Source: DASVTR01 sp033855775 (GTDB lineage: Bacteria; Acidobacteriota; Blastocatellia; Pyrinomonadales; Pyrinomonadaceae). From it: 64,000 nucleotides of DNA. The notes under the pieces were generated by a model. It saw nothing but the letters and a program-made list of their open reading frames with translations. It was not told the DNA's origin and did not search any database. This document shows positions 1 to 8,883 of this stretch, piece by piece. A program made the position numbers and the translations under genes. The stretch lies in contig JAWVFT010000090.1 of assembly GCA_033855775.1 (NCBI GenBank), positions 1 through 64,000 of the forward strand, written 5' to 3'. How positions within the stretch are numbered: position 1 is the first letter of the stretch; each line of letters opens with the position of its first letter.

Positions 1-70
1 TCAAACGTTTGAGCAGCCGCGCTTTCATCCTTTCAACTCTGCTTGGCTTGTTATGGCTTCCCTGCTTGCC

Positions 71-116
71 TTGTTAATAAGAAGGCGGCGAGTCTCGCCC
101 CATACACTCGCCGCCT
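71..116 (-). terminator. Rho-independent terminator of the efflux operon
   Basis: An 11-bp perfect inverted repeat (AGGCGGCGAGT at 83-93, its complement at 105-116) is followed on the minus strand by a T-rich tract (TTCTTATTAAC, 82 downwards). It lies just past the stop of the minus-strand TolC-like gene, the last gene of the tetR-MFP-RND-TolC operon. Confidence 0.75.
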
Positions 117-162
117 CGTGGTCGTAAGGCGCAGCCTTGAAGGAACCGGGAGACGTTGGCCT

Positions 163-2349
163 TCAGCGCACACTCACGACGACGTTGTTGGCTTGCAGCG
201 AATTGCCCGTGGCGCGTTGCAATTCGGCGATGGCCTTATTCAAATCGGTCTGCGCTCGCAGTTCGTTGCCGCGCGCGGTGGTCAGAGCGGTCTGGCGTTC
301 GAGGACCAGGAAGAGCGTTGACTGTCCGGCGTCGAAGCGGCGCTGCTCGCTCATGTACTGCTGCTCGGAAGCCGAACGCGCCGCCGCCGCCGAGCGCACG
401 CGCGACTGAGCCGTCCTGACCAACTGCAAGACGTTGCGCACGTCCACTTCAATCAACTGCTCAAGCTCTTCGCGCAGCGTGTCAATGCGATCTCGCTCGA
501 CGAGCGAGCGGCCCAGTTGGGCCTGCGCCGTGCGATTCCTGAGCGGCAAGTTAATCTGCACGCCGACGCGAAAATTGCTGTAGCGATTCGCTCCCAGATT
601 GAGCAGCGATTGACCGTAGCCGCCGATGAGATTGTCCGGCGGCAACTGCACGGGCGGCGGCGGCAGCGGAGCCAGACCGTTCAAGACCGAAAGTTCATTG
701 ATGCGCGCTCGCAAGTCTGCGTTCGAGTTAGCCAAAGGATTGCTGCCCGAGGCTGTCTGGCTCAGCGGCCCCGCAAGGCCGACGACGCCGTAGCTGCCGA
801 TTAAGTCAACCTGCGGGCGCGTCTGTTCACGGAATAGTCGTTGGTCGAGCGCGTTAATCTCGCGCGCGACGTTTGACTGCTGCAACTCCGGGCGATTCTG
901 TAGCGCGTCGTTAAGCGCGTCGTCCAGCTTGACGGCGGGCGGCTCAAGGTCAACCGCGTCGGTCGGAATCAAAGAGACTGACCAGAGCGACGACTGGCGA
1001 TTCTCGGCAATCAGATTCTTGAGATTGTTCTCGGCGCGCGTCACGTCTTCAAGCGCGCTGTAGACGCTCTGCTCGAAACCGGAAACCTGCGCGTCCGCCG
1101 CGACGACATCAATCGGCGCGAGCACGCCTTCTTCAACCAGACGACGATTGTGCTCAAGTTGGGCGCGCGCGTCGCGCACGGCGTCGCGCTGGATTTGCAG
1201 GTTGCGCAGCGAGTAGACCAAATCCCAGTAGGCGCGCTGCACCTGCGTGATGGTTTCAATCGTGCGCTGGCGAAACTGCGCGTCGGTCAACGAAAGATTC
1301 TTCTTCGCCACTTCGATGGCGCGGCGGTTGGCGTCAAAGCGGAAGCCGCGCAGGAGCGGCTGCGTGTAGTTGAACGTCAGGGCCGTCGGATACTGCGGAT
1401 TGAGCGCGGCGAAAGCGTTGTCGGTCGTCAAACGAATGGCCGAGAAATCGACGCGATAGCCGCCGCCGAACTTCGGCGTCAAGCCTTCGAGCCGCGCCGT
1501 GCCGGTGTAATCGCTCTGCGTCACGGCGCCGTTCGACCCGCCGCTCAGGAAACTGGACGAAGGCGTCTTCGTGCGCTCGTAATAAGAGAGCGAACTGAAG
1601 CGCGGGTCGTAAGCGCCGCGCGTTCCGAGCAAGTCAAACTCGGCGATGCGGACGTTCTGGCGCGCGACCTCTATCTCTTTGTTGTTGGCGAGAGCCATCT
1701 CAAGCGCTTCGCGCAGAGCGAGCGTGCGCTGGTCCGCCATGTCAACGCCGACGCGACCGAGTTCGGGCAAAGCGCGCTGCCCGGCGTGAAAGTTTGGAGC
1801 AATCTCCGGCACGTTCGGCAACTGCTCAGGGGCGACGGCCGGAACGCTCTCACGTCCGGGCGGGCGCGGCCCTTGCGCGGGCGTGATGATTTGTCCGGGC
1901 GCGATTGTCTGCTGCGGCGATTGAATCGTCTGCCCCGCGGGCAGGCTCGAAGGCAGGCTATCGGAAGACGGAATCTCAGTCGAAACTGTTCCGCCCTGCG
2001 GCGTCGAGGGCTGCGTCTGCGGAGTTGTTTGCGTGCCGCGCGTTTGCTGGTCGGCCTGCGTCGTGGGCTGCACGCTCTGCTCGGTTTGCCCCGCGGGCGT
2101 GACGGGCCGCGCGTTCGCTCCCGGCGCGGGAGCTTGCCCCTGCGTCGAATTTGCAGACGGCGCGATGTTGATGCCGCTCGAAGAAGCGGGCGGCGCGCTC
2201 TGCACGGGCGTGTTGGCCGAAGGAGCAGGCGAGGGCGGCGTGGTCGTTGTCGGCTGCTGCGCGTAAGCCGAGAGCGCTGCGCCCTGCCAGCAGAACGCGG
2301 CGACTAGGATGAAACGAATAACTGCCCGGTTGAATGTGCGACGATTCAT
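163..2349 (-). CDS. TolC-family outer-membrane efflux protein
   Basis: Outer-membrane channel of a tripartite efflux pump, 728 residues. A signal peptide (hydrophobic stretch ending near AYAQQ, about residues 10-31) precedes a long Pro/Gln/Thr/Ser-rich low-complexity region to about residue 190. The TolC/OEP-type body follows, with two long helical coiled-coil halves separated by strands (first half starting ALREALEMALANNKEIEVAR, second ending near TALTTARGNELRAQTDLNKA). TolC proteins are usually about 450-500 residues; the excess is mainly the N-terminal linker. It is the last gene of the efflux operon, 86 nt after the RND permease, and is followed by a terminator. Family assignment is firm; the exported substrate is unknown. 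Confidence 0.9.
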   Translation of the reverse strand: MNRRTFNRAVIRFILVAAFCWQGAALSAYAQQPTTTTPPSPAPSANTPVQSAPPASSSGINIAPSANSTQGQAPAPGANARPVTPAGQTEQSVQPTTQADQQTRGTQTTPQTQPSTPQGGTVSTEIPSSDSLPSSLPAGQTIQSPQQTIAPGQIITPAQGPRPPGRESVPAVAPEQLPNVPEIAPNFHAGQRALPELGRVGVDMADQRTLALREALEMALANNKEIEVARQNVRIAEFDLLGTRGAYDPRFSSLSYYERTKTPSSSFLSGGSNGAVTQSDYTGTARLEGLTPKFGGGYRVDFSAIRLTTDNAFAALNPQYPTALTFNYTQPLLRGFRFDANRRAIEVAKKNLSLTDAQFRQRTIETITQVQRAYWDLVYSLRNLQIQRDAVRDARAQLEHNRRLVEEGVLAPIDVVAADAQVSGFEQSVYSALEDVTRAENNLKNLIAENRQSSLWSVSLIPTDAVDLEPPAVKLDDALNDALQNRPELQQSNVAREINALDQRLFREQTRPQVDLIGSYGVVGLAGPLSQTASGSNPLANSNADLRARINELSVLNGLAPLPPPPVQLPPDNLIGGYGQSLLNLGANRYSNFRVGVQINLPLRNRTAQAQLGRSLVERDRIDTLREELEQLIEVDVRNVLQLVRTAQSRVRSAAAARSASEQQYMSEQRRFDAGQSTLFLVLERQTALTTARGNELRAQTDLNKAIAELQRATGNSLQANNVVVSVR

Positions 2350-2360
2350 AACTATCTCGA

Positions 2361-2402
2361 ATTTAAAATTCCAAATCTCAAGCCTGAGATTTCAAATCTT
2401 CC
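2361..2402. repeat. Intergenic imperfect inverted repeat (AAATCTC units)
   Basis: The gap between the RND and TolC genes contains AAATCTCA (2373-2380) and its complement TGAGATTT (2385-2392) around a 4-nt loop. Flanking CCAAAT/TTCAAAT copies extend it. It is a short, AT-rich relative of the periodic inverted repeats found between many genes of this window. Confidence 0.5.
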
Positions 2403-2435
2403 AAAACCCTTGTTCGCTCAAACTCTCAACTCGCT

Positions 2436-5400
2436 TCAGTGTCGTCCGAACAGGCCGAAGAGCGAGGCTGTGGCGGTCGTCACTTTGCGCTTGGCCCAAC
2501 CAAAGGGAAACGCGGCCCACGAGGCGACGCGCCCGAAGATGCGCGCGCGGCCAAGATCGTCGAAGAGCGAATAGAAAACGGGGACGGCCAACAACGTCAG
2601 CAGCAAGCACAGGCTTTGCCCGCCGACGACGAGCACGCCGATGGAACGATTCGTTCCGGCGCCGGGGCCGCTCGACAGCACGAGCGGCAACATGCCCGCG
2701 ACGAGCGCAATCGTCGTCATCAAAATCGGGCGCAGGCGGTCGCGGTTCGCTTGAATGATAGCGTCGTAGCGTTCCATGCCGTGCGCGCGCAGTTCGTTGG
2801 TGTGGTCAATCTGCAAGATGGCGTTCTTCTTGACGACGCCGAAGAGCAGCAGCAGTCCGAGGCCCGAAAAGATGTTGACGGTCTGCCCCGTGACCAGCAA
2901 TGACAGGATGCCGAACGGAATCGCCAGCGGCAGCGTCAGCAAGATAGTCACCGGATGGATGAAGGATTCAAACTGCGCGGCCAGCACCATGTACATGAAG
3001 GCGAACGACAGGAAGAAGGCGAGCGCGAAGTAGTAGCCCGCGCGCCCCAACTCTTTCGAGCGCCCGGCCAGACCCGTCTTGTAACCGCTCTCGACGTTCA
3101 ACTCCCTGACGAACTGGTTCATCTTGTCGAGCACGGCCGCCTGCGAGCCGCCCGGCCTGACGTTGGCGAGCAGGGAGACTTGCCGCTCGCGGTTGAGACG
3201 GTCAATCGCCGACGGCCCCGCGCCTTCATCGACGCGCACTAATGTATCGAGCGTCACCCAACCGACCTTCGCCGACGGCACAACCATTCGCTTCAAGCCT
3301 TCGACGCTATTGCGAAACTCTCCGGTGGCGCGCACGCGCACGTCGTACTGGTCTGTGCCAGCGTTGAAGGTCGAAACCTTCTGGCCCGCGACGAGCGTGT
3401 TCAAAGCCTGCGCGATGTCGCCGACGCGAACGCCCAGGTCCGCGGCCCGCGCGCGGTCAATGACGACGCGCAATTCCGGCTTGCCGTTAATCAGGGTCGA
3501 GTCGGCGTCAACCACGTCCGGGATGCTCTTCATCTTTTCGAGCAGTTGCTCGGAATACTTCGTCAGCTTGGCGAGGTCCGGGCCGCTGACGACATACTGG
3601 ATGTCGGAGTTGCGATTGCCGCCGCCGGAAATCGCCGCCACCTGCTGCACGCTGGTGCGCAACTCCTTCGGATACTTCGTCAGCAGTTCGCGCGCCTGCA
3701 CCATCAATTTGTCTTGAGCATCAGGGCGGTCGTGAATGTCCACGAGCTTGACGTAAATCGAAGCGCTGTTGACGAGTTCCTGCTGCCCGCCGCCGATGGT
3801 GACGAGCGTGTCGAGCACGCCGGGAATGTGCGAGCGAATGTCTTTGGCAATCTCTTCGACGAGCTTTGAGCTGGCCGCCAGCGTGTAGCCTTCGGGAGCG
3901 CGCACGCTGATTTCAAATTGCGATTGGTCGTCAACCGGCAGAAAGTTTTTGCCGACAAACTTGAAGAGCGGAACGATGCTGATGATGACGCCCAGACACA
4001 TCAACACGACGGCCCAACGATGAGCCATAGACCAGCGCAGCAACATCGTGTAGGCGCGGTCAATCGGGCGATAGAAGCGCGACTCTTTTGAAGAATGGCC
4101 GCCGCCGCTCGCGCCTTTGTCACCGGCGCGTCGTTTGTCATCCTCCGCCTGCCGGTCGCTCTCCGTCATCCACTGCTCATCGTCCGCGGCGCGGCGCTCG
4201 CTTTCCGTCAAGGCTTCGCCTGCCCGCTCGTTGTTCGTCGTCGCCAGCAAGCTGGCCTTCGCCGCGTCTGCGCGTTTGCGTGTCGTAGCATCCGCGTCGT
4301 TGTCTTCGACGTTCTTCTCCGGCTCGTTTTCAGAAGCGCGGACGCGCGATTCGTTCGACAGTCCGGTGGGGCTATCGCCTTCGGACGGCTCGCTGCCGAC
4401 GCCCGCCGGAAGCGGATCGTCTTTGCGTTTGATGAGACGCGCCGCGAGCATTGGCGTCAGCGTGAACGAGACGAGCAGGCTGACGGCGATGGCAAACGAT
4501 GAAGTCAGGCCGAACGAAGACATGAAGCGACCGACGATGCCGCCCATGAAGCCGACCGGCAGGAAGACCGCGAGCAGGGAAAGCGTCGTCGCCATAACGG
4601 CGAGGCCAATCTCTTTCGTGCCTTGAATGGCCGCCTGAAACGGCGACATGCCCTTCTCTTCGATGAAGCGAAAAATGTTCTCAAGGACGACGATAGCGTC
4701 GTCAATCACGATGCCGACCATCAAGGTCAGGGCGAGCATCGTGATGTTGTTCAAGGTGAAGCCCATCGCCGCCATCAATCCGAAGGTGGCGATGATAGAA
4801 GTCGGAATCGCAATGGCCGCGATGAAGGTCGAGCGCACGCTCCATAGAAAGATGAAGACGACGATGGCCGCGAGGATGCCGCCTTCGACAAGGTGCGTCT
4901 CGATGGCATGGAGCGAGGCTTTGATGAAGATGGATTGGTCGCCGACGATTTCGGCTTTGAAGCCGGGCGGCAGCGTCGGCACAATCTCCGCCAGCTTCGC
5001 CTTAACTTCGTCCGCCACCGCCACTGTGTTCTGCCCCGACTGCTTGGCGACGACGACCGTCACGGCGGGCTGGCCGTTCAGGCGAGCTTCCGAGCGCGAC
5101 TCTTCCGCGCCGTCTTCCGTGTAGCCGATGTCGCTAATCTTAACGGAGTAGCTGCCGCGCGTCGCCACAACTAGGTCGTTGAAGCTGGCCGGGTCAACGA
5201 TGCGGCCCATCGTTCGCACGGTCAGTTCACGCGCGCCTTCGTCAACGCGCCCGCCGGGGACTTCCATGTTCTGTGCGCGCACGGCCGCCGCCACTTCGGC
5301 CACCGTCACGTTGAAAGCACGCAGCTTGTCCGGGTCAACCCAGACCTGTATCTCGCGCGTGCGCCCGCCGATGATTTCAACTTGCCCGACGCCGTTCAGG

Positions 5401-5900
5401 GATTCGATGCGCTCTTTAATCTGCTTGTCGGCAATGTCCGTCACCTCGCGCAAACTGCGCGGGGCGGAGATGGCGATGCGCAGGACGGGCGCGGCGTCCG
5501 TGTCGAGCTTCTGCACGATGGGCTTCTCGGCAGTCTCCGGCAAGTCCGGCAGAATCAAGTCAACCTTGCTGCGCACTTCCTGCGAGGCAACGTCCGCGTT
5601 CTTCTCAAGGAGGAACGTGATGAAGACCTGCGAGACGCCTTCGACCGAAGTGGAGCGCAACTCGTCAATGCCGCTGATGGTATTGACCGCGCCCTCAATC
5701 TTGTCCGTGACCTCGGTTTCAATCTCCTGCGGCGACGCGCCCGGATTGACGACCGTGACGGTAATCGTCGGCAAGTCAATCTTCGGGAAGAGGTCGACGC
5801 CGAGCGTTGTGAAAGAGAAGAGCCCGACGACCGTGATTGACAGAATCAACATCGTCGCAAAGACCGGACGGCGAACGCAGATTTCAGCTAGCTTTTGCAT
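2436..5900 (-). CDS. RND efflux permease (HAE1-type), inner membrane
   Basis: Proton-driven inner-membrane pump subunit, 1154 residues. Family features seen: an N-terminal VRRPVFATMLILSITVVGL helix, porter-domain text such as NPGASPQEIETEVTDKIEGA, the TM4 acidic pair in GIVIDDAIVVLENI, and the mirror-image second half (GLGLLLLFGVVKKNAILQID). Typical HAE1 pumps are 1030-1060 residues. The excess is a hydrophilic Asp/Glu/Arg-rich insertion of about 115 residues (about 492-606) in the loop between the two halves, where a shorter loop is usual. It lies between the adaptor (76 nt upstream) and TolC genes of one operon. Likely drug or small-molecule efflux; substrate not deducible. Confidence 0.95.
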   Translation of the reverse strand: MQKLAEICVRRPVFATMLILSITVVGLFSFTTLGVDLFPKIDLPTITVTVVNPGASPQEIETEVTDKIEGAVNTISGIDELRSTSVEGVSQVFITFLLEKNADVASQEVRSKVDLILPDLPETAEKPIVQKLDTDAAPVLRIAISAPRSLREVTDIADKQIKERIESLNGVGQVEIIGGRTREIQVWVDPDKLRAFNVTVAEVAAAVRAQNMEVPGGRVDEGARELTVRTMGRIVDPASFNDLVVATRGSYSVKISDIGYTEDGAEESRSEARLNGQPAVTVVVAKQSGQNTVAVADEVKAKLAEIVPTLPPGFKAEIVGDQSIFIKASLHAIETHLVEGGILAAIVVFIFLWSVRSTFIAAIAIPTSIIATFGLMAAMGFTLNNITMLALTLMVGIVIDDAIVVLENIFRFIEEKGMSPFQAAIQGTKEIGLAVMATTLSLLAVFLPVGFMGGIVGRFMSSFGLTSSFAIAVSLLVSFTLTPMLAARLIKRKDDPLPAGVGSEPSEGDSPTGLSNESRVRASENEPEKNVEDNDADATTRKRADAAKASLLATTNNERAGEALTESERRAADDEQWMTESDRQAEDDKRRAGDKGASGGGHSSKESRFYRPIDRAYTMLLRWSMAHRWAVVLMCLGVIISIVPLFKFVGKNFLPVDDQSQFEISVRAPEGYTLAASSKLVEEIAKDIRSHIPGVLDTLVTIGGGQQELVNSASIYVKLVDIHDRPDAQDKLMVQARELLTKYPKELRTSVQQVAAISGGGNRNSDIQYVVSGPDLAKLTKYSEQLLEKMKSIPDVVDADSTLINGKPELRVVIDRARAADLGVRVGDIAQALNTLVAGQKVSTFNAGTDQYDVRVRATGEFRNSVEGLKRMVVPSAKVGWVTLDTLVRVDEGAGPSAIDRLNRERQVSLLANVRPGGSQAAVLDKMNQFVRELNVESGYKTGLAGRSKELGRAGYYFALAFFLSFAFMYMVLAAQFESFIHPVTILLTLPLAIPFGILSLLVTGQTVNIFSGLGLLLLFGVVKKNAILQIDHTNELRAHGMERYDAIIQANRDRLRPILMTTIALVAGMLPLVLSSGPGAGTNRSIGVLVVGGQSLCLLLTLLAVPVFYSLFDDLGRARIFGRVASWAAFPFGWAKRKVTTATASLFGLFGRH

Positions 5901-5928
5901 AACTCACATTTTCGGCTTTCAAGCTTGC

Positions 5929-5976
5929 GGGGCTTGCGTCTTTAAACTTGAACGCTGAAGCCCGAAACTTGAAACG
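5929..5976. repeat. Intergenic imperfect inverted repeat (TTCAAGC/CTTGAA units)
   Basis: The 76-nt gap between adaptor and RND genes holds CGGCTTTCAAGCTT-like units facing AACTTGAA/CCCGAAACTTGAAA units. The arms repeat CTTGAAA-like words at about 7-14 nt intervals, as at 44292-44377. It is probably transcribed within the operon. Confidence 0.5.
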
Positions 5977-7242
5977 CTATTGACTGACGGGCATCCCGTC
6001 GCTCAATGTTTCGACATTGCTGGTCGCCACGGGATCGCCCGCCGCGACTCCGCTCTTCACTTCGATGAGGTCGCCTTCGGCTTGTCCGAGTTGGACAATG
6101 CGCGACTCTGCGCGACCGTTCTTGATGATGAAGACGCGGCTCGTGCCGCTCTCCGTGCGCACGGCGCGCGCGGGAACGAGGACGGCTGGCGTTGATTCGG
6201 GCAACAGGACGCGGACGGTGGCAAACTGTCCGGGCTTCAAAGCGTCGCCCACGTTCTCCACTTCGGCCTCGACCGTCATCGTCCGCGAATTGGGCGTCAC
6301 GCTCGGCGCGATGTGATGCACGCGCCCGGCAAAGCTGCGGTCTGGATAAGAACTGACCGTCACCGAAACGCTCTGGCCCACCTGAACGCTTGAGACGACC
6401 TGTTCGGGAATGTCTATCCGCACGCGCAAGGGATTGGTGCGCAGGATGGTGGCAATCTTGGAAGAGGTCGTCACGTACTCGCCGAGGTCTGCCGGACGGT
6501 CTGCGACGTAGCCGCTAATCGGGGCGGTGACGATGGCATCGCTGATGGCTTTGCGGGCCGTCGCTATCTGCGTGCGCGCGGCGTCGGCGGCAGCCTGCGC
6601 CGTCTCAATCGCGGCATAGTTTTGTCGCGCCGTCGTCAAGGCCGCTTCATACTGCTCGCGCAATTGGTCGCGCTGCGCTTTCTGCTGGTCATAGCTTGAG
6701 CGCGAAACGTCGCCCGTCTCAATCAAACGCTCGAAGCGTTTCAACTGCTTGTCGGCGAGTTCCAAAGCGACGCGCGCCGAGCCGACTTCGGCCACGCGCG
6801 TCGGGTCAAATTTTTGTCCGGGCCGCAAGCCAATCTTCGCCTGCGCCTGCCGCACGTTAGCCTCGGCCTGCGTCACCTGCGCTTGCGACTGCTCAAGACG
6901 AATGCGCGCGTCGCGGTCGTCAAGGCGCACAAGGACTGCGCCGCGCTGGACGAAGCTGCCGAGGTCAACGCCGACGGCGATGACTTTGCCGCCGATGGCC
7001 GGAGCCACGTCCGTCTGCTCGTCTGCCGCGAGGCTGCCCGTCGCTTCAAGGAAGCGCGGCAACTGGCGCACGACCGCCGGAGTGACAGTGACCGCGGCGA
7101 CGGTGGTCGTCGTCGCTGCCGCCTCAGCATTCGTGTTCCGGGTGTTCGACTGAGCCTTCGAGCCGCAACTGAGCGCGAAGGCACAAAGCGCGACGAGCGC
7201 ACTCATGAAAAGCAATAACTTGAGGTTGCGGAGAGAAATCAT
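5977..7242 (-). CDS. RND efflux periplasmic adaptor (membrane-fusion protein), lipoprotein
   Basis: Periplasmic adaptor joining the RND permease to the TolC channel, 421 residues. The N-terminus is a lipoprotein signal with lipobox ALSC (Cys about residue 26). A biotinyl-lipoyl half motif (GSLAADEQTDVAPAIGGKV), an Ala/Gln/Arg-rich coiled-coil hairpin (about 120-235), a second lipoyl half (VTAPISGYVADRPADLGEYV) and beta-barrel/membrane-proximal domains follow, ending EGDLIEVKSGVAAGDPVATS. Its start overlaps the tetR stop by 4 nt (ATGA), so the two are translationally coupled. Assignment follows from domain order and operon position. Confidence 0.93.
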   Translation of the reverse strand: MISLRNLKLLLFMSALVALCAFALSCGSKAQSNTRNTNAEAAATTTTVAAVTVTPAVVRQLPRFLEATGSLAADEQTDVAPAIGGKVIAVGVDLGSFVQRGAVLVRLDDRDARIRLEQSQAQVTQAEANVRQAQAKIGLRPGQKFDPTRVAEVGSARVALELADKQLKRFERLIETGDVSRSSYDQQKAQRDQLREQYEAALTTARQNYAAIETAQAAADAARTQIATARKAISDAIVTAPISGYVADRPADLGEYVTTSSKIATILRTNPLRVRIDIPEQVVSSVQVGQSVSVTVSSYPDRSFAGRVHHIAPSVTPNSRTMTVEAEVENVGDALKPGQFATVRVLLPESTPAVLVPARAVRTESGTSRVFIIKNGRAESRIVQLGQAEGDLIEVKSGVAAGDPVATSNVETLSDGMPVSQ

Positions 7243-7991
7243 TTCGTTTGTTTCTTCTTGCTGTGGGCAACTGACTGTGCGCGCTGCTTCGTCGTCGAGG
7301 CTGCGCGCGCGGGCGTAGTAGCCTTGCTGATGCCTTTCAATAAAATTTCCGTAAACTCGTGCGCGGCTCGCTCGTTCTCGATGTCGAGCAGGCTGCGCGA
7401 TTTGTCGAAGAGCGTCGTCACCAGCGAGTGATAGACAATCATGCCGATAAACGCGCGCCCCGCCACCATCGGCTCAAGCTCGCGCAACGCGCCCGCCTTT
7501 TGTCGTTCACGAATATATGTACAGATAAACTGTGCCGTCTCGCGCACATTTTTATCCTGAAACATTGCGAACAGCTTGTGGCCTTCGAGAGCCGAATAGA
7601 GCAGCAAGCGCAGAAAGTCCTGATCGCGCTCGTGGTGCTGCAACATCGCGGAGGCGAGGCTCTGGAAGACCGCGCGGTCGTCGCCGCGCGCGACCGCTTC
7701 GGCCACCGCGTCGCACATCTCAGCCATCTCGCCCGCGCACGCCTTGTCGTCAAGGATGGCGGCGTAGAGTTCGTCCTTGGTGGCGAAGTGGCGAAAGACC
7801 ATCGCCTCTGAGATGCCAGCCGCCTGCGCTATCTCTTTCGTCGTCGTGCCGCGAAAACCGCGCTGCGAAAAAAGCTTCATCGCAATGCGCGTAATCTGTC
7901 GCCGACGCTCTTCACCCACCATGCGTCCGCTCGCCAGCGGCGCGGTTTCGGTCGTGTTTGGAATAACCTGTTTGCTCAACTCGAATCTCAT
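7239..7991 (-). CDS. TetR/AcrR-family transcriptional regulator
   Basis: Predicted repressor of the efflux operon it heads, 250 residues. The N-terminal HTH is clear (RITRIAMKLFSQRGFRGTTTKEIAQAAGISEAMVFRHFATKDELY, about residues 33-78). A helical ligand-binding C-terminal domain and a Lys-rich tail follow. A perfect 16-bp palindrome 24 nt upstream of its ATG overlaps the predicted promoter, so autorepression released by a pump substrate is the simplest model. No strong Shine-Dalgarno is visible before the ATG at 7991. Confidence 0.92.
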   Translation of the reverse strand: MRFELSKQVIPNTTETAPLASGRMVGEERRRQITRIAMKLFSQRGFRGTTTKEIAQAAGISEAMVFRHFATKDELYAAILDDKACAGEMAEMCDAVAEAVARGDDRAVFQSLASAMLQHHERDQDFLRLLLYSALEGHKLFAMFQDKNVRETAQFICTYIRERQKAGALRELEPMVAGRAFIGMIVYHSLVTTLFDKSRSLLDIENERAAHEFTEILLKGISKATTPARAASTTKQRAQSVAHSKKKQTK

Positions 7992-8014
7992 CTGACTACG
8001 CTCGAAGCGATTAA

Positions 8015-8054
8015 AAGTAAGTACTTACTTACCATCAACTCTGATTAGTGTCAA
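8015..8054 (-). promoter_or_regulatory. tetR promoter with overlapping palindromic operator
   Basis: On the minus strand a perfect -35 TTGACA (8054-8049) is followed after 17 nt by a weak -10 (TAAGTA, 8031-8026). AAGTAAGTACTTACTT at 8015-8030 is a perfect 16-bp palindrome that covers most of the -10 and the start-site region. This is the size and symmetry expected of a TetR-family operator. Binding by the adjacent regulator is inferred. Confidence 0.7.
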
Positions 8055-8327
8055 GCGCGTGATTGGGAGTTGAGCAGCCGTGCCGGGGCTGTACTGTTCC
8101 CGACCTTTGAGTTATCTTTACACGTACCTTTTTGCGACAAGAGAGTTGTCATCAACGCGCGCCGTCGTGGCTTGCAGGGGCTTACTGTTTACTCTGCGCC
8201 CATGCACGGCGGCGAAGAAGCGTCGGCACGTTGTTTGCAGACTGGCGACGGGAACAGCAACTTTTACATGACCTCGCGGACACAAGTTTAGCGATGCTGC
8301 TGAAATAAATTGAAGGAGAAGAAGGAA
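8055..8327. other. Intergenic region, no convincing gene
   Basis: Divergent spacer between tetR and the stress cassette. Two short open frames occur here but lack ribosome sites and recognisable protein features. A purine-rich ribosome-binding stretch (GGAGAAGAAGGAA) ends the region just before the ATG at 8328. No clear sigma-70 promoter was picked with confidence. Confidence 0.4.
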
Positions 8328-8783
8328 ATGTCACAGAACAATCCCACAGGCGGATCTAACCAGGGCAATCAAGGCAACACGACGGGCGGCGCGAGCACAG
8401 GCGCGACCGATGCCGGAACGACGCGCGCCACGGGCGCAGGCGGCTCGACGGGCGGCTCACCCAAAGCCGGAGAGATGACGACGACCGGCGGCGGCACAAG
8501 CGGCACGGGCGCTGCTACGGCGACGGGGCTGGCGGCGACGGCGCAGGAGTATGGCAAGAAGGTGGCGGACGCCGCTTCGACCGCCGCGGCGACGGCCAAA
8601 GACTTCGTGACCGACAAGGTTTCGGTCGTCGGCGACAAGCTCAAAGACTTGCAGAACACGGATGTCCGTGAAGTCGCCAATCAGGCCAAAGACTACGCGC
8701 GGCAGAATCCCGGTCAGGCGATTCTTATCTCAGCCGCCGCCGGTCTGGTGCTCGGCCTGCTGATTCGCGGCAGCCGCAAGTAA
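8328..8783 (+). CDS. YqjD/DUF883-like low-complexity membrane-anchored protein
   Basis: A 151-residue protein. The N-terminal half is Gly/Thr/Ala-rich and probably disordered. A helical segment with Ala/Lys/Asp repeats (EYGKKVADAASTAAATAKDF) follows, then a C-terminal membrane segment AILISAAAGLVLGLLIRGSRK. That end closely resembles the tail of DUF883/ElaB-YqjD proteins, which attach to the inner membrane and bind ribosomes in stationary phase in E. coli. The ATG at 8328 is chosen over a TTG 18 nt upstream because it follows a strong purine-rich ribosome site. It heads a cassette with a YqjE-like and a DUF3618-like protein, which supports an envelope-stress role. Confidence 0.65.
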   Translation: MSQNNPTGGSNQGNQGNTTGGASTGATDAGTTRATGAGGSTGGSPKAGEMTTTGGGTSGTGAATATGLAATAQEYGKKVADAASTAAATAKDFVTDKVSVVGDKLKDLQNTDVREVANQAKDYARQNPGQAILISAAAGLVLGLLIRGSRK

Positions 8784-8785
8784 AG

Positions 8786-8864
8786 CAGTGGCGAGTGACA
8801 AGTGACGAGTGACGAGCTTAATCTTCGTCGCTGCCTGTCGCTTGTCACTCGTCACTTGTCACTG
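8786..8864. repeat. Heptad inverted repeat, GTGACRA type
   Basis: The left arm (8786-8816) is built of GTGACAA/GTGACGA units and starts CAGTG; the right arm (8834-8864) is the complementary TTGTCAC/CGTCACT series and ends CACTG. The loop is about 17 nt. Mismatches between arms fall mostly at the A/G position of the heptad, where some can form G-U pairs. The right arm ends 19 nt before the next start codon, just ahead of its AGGAGG ribosome site. Confidence 0.85.
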
Positions 8865-8883
8865 TTTGTAAGGAGGCGGGGCA

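Noticed and set aside
1150..2307. 385-codon open frame on the plus strand
   Set aside because: It is antisense to the TolC-like gene, Arg/Leu/Gly-rich with no recognisable domain, as expected for the mirror frame of a high-GC gene.
8070..8291. Short open frames between tetR and the stress cassette
   Set aside because: No ribosome sites, no protein-like features; treated as intergenic.
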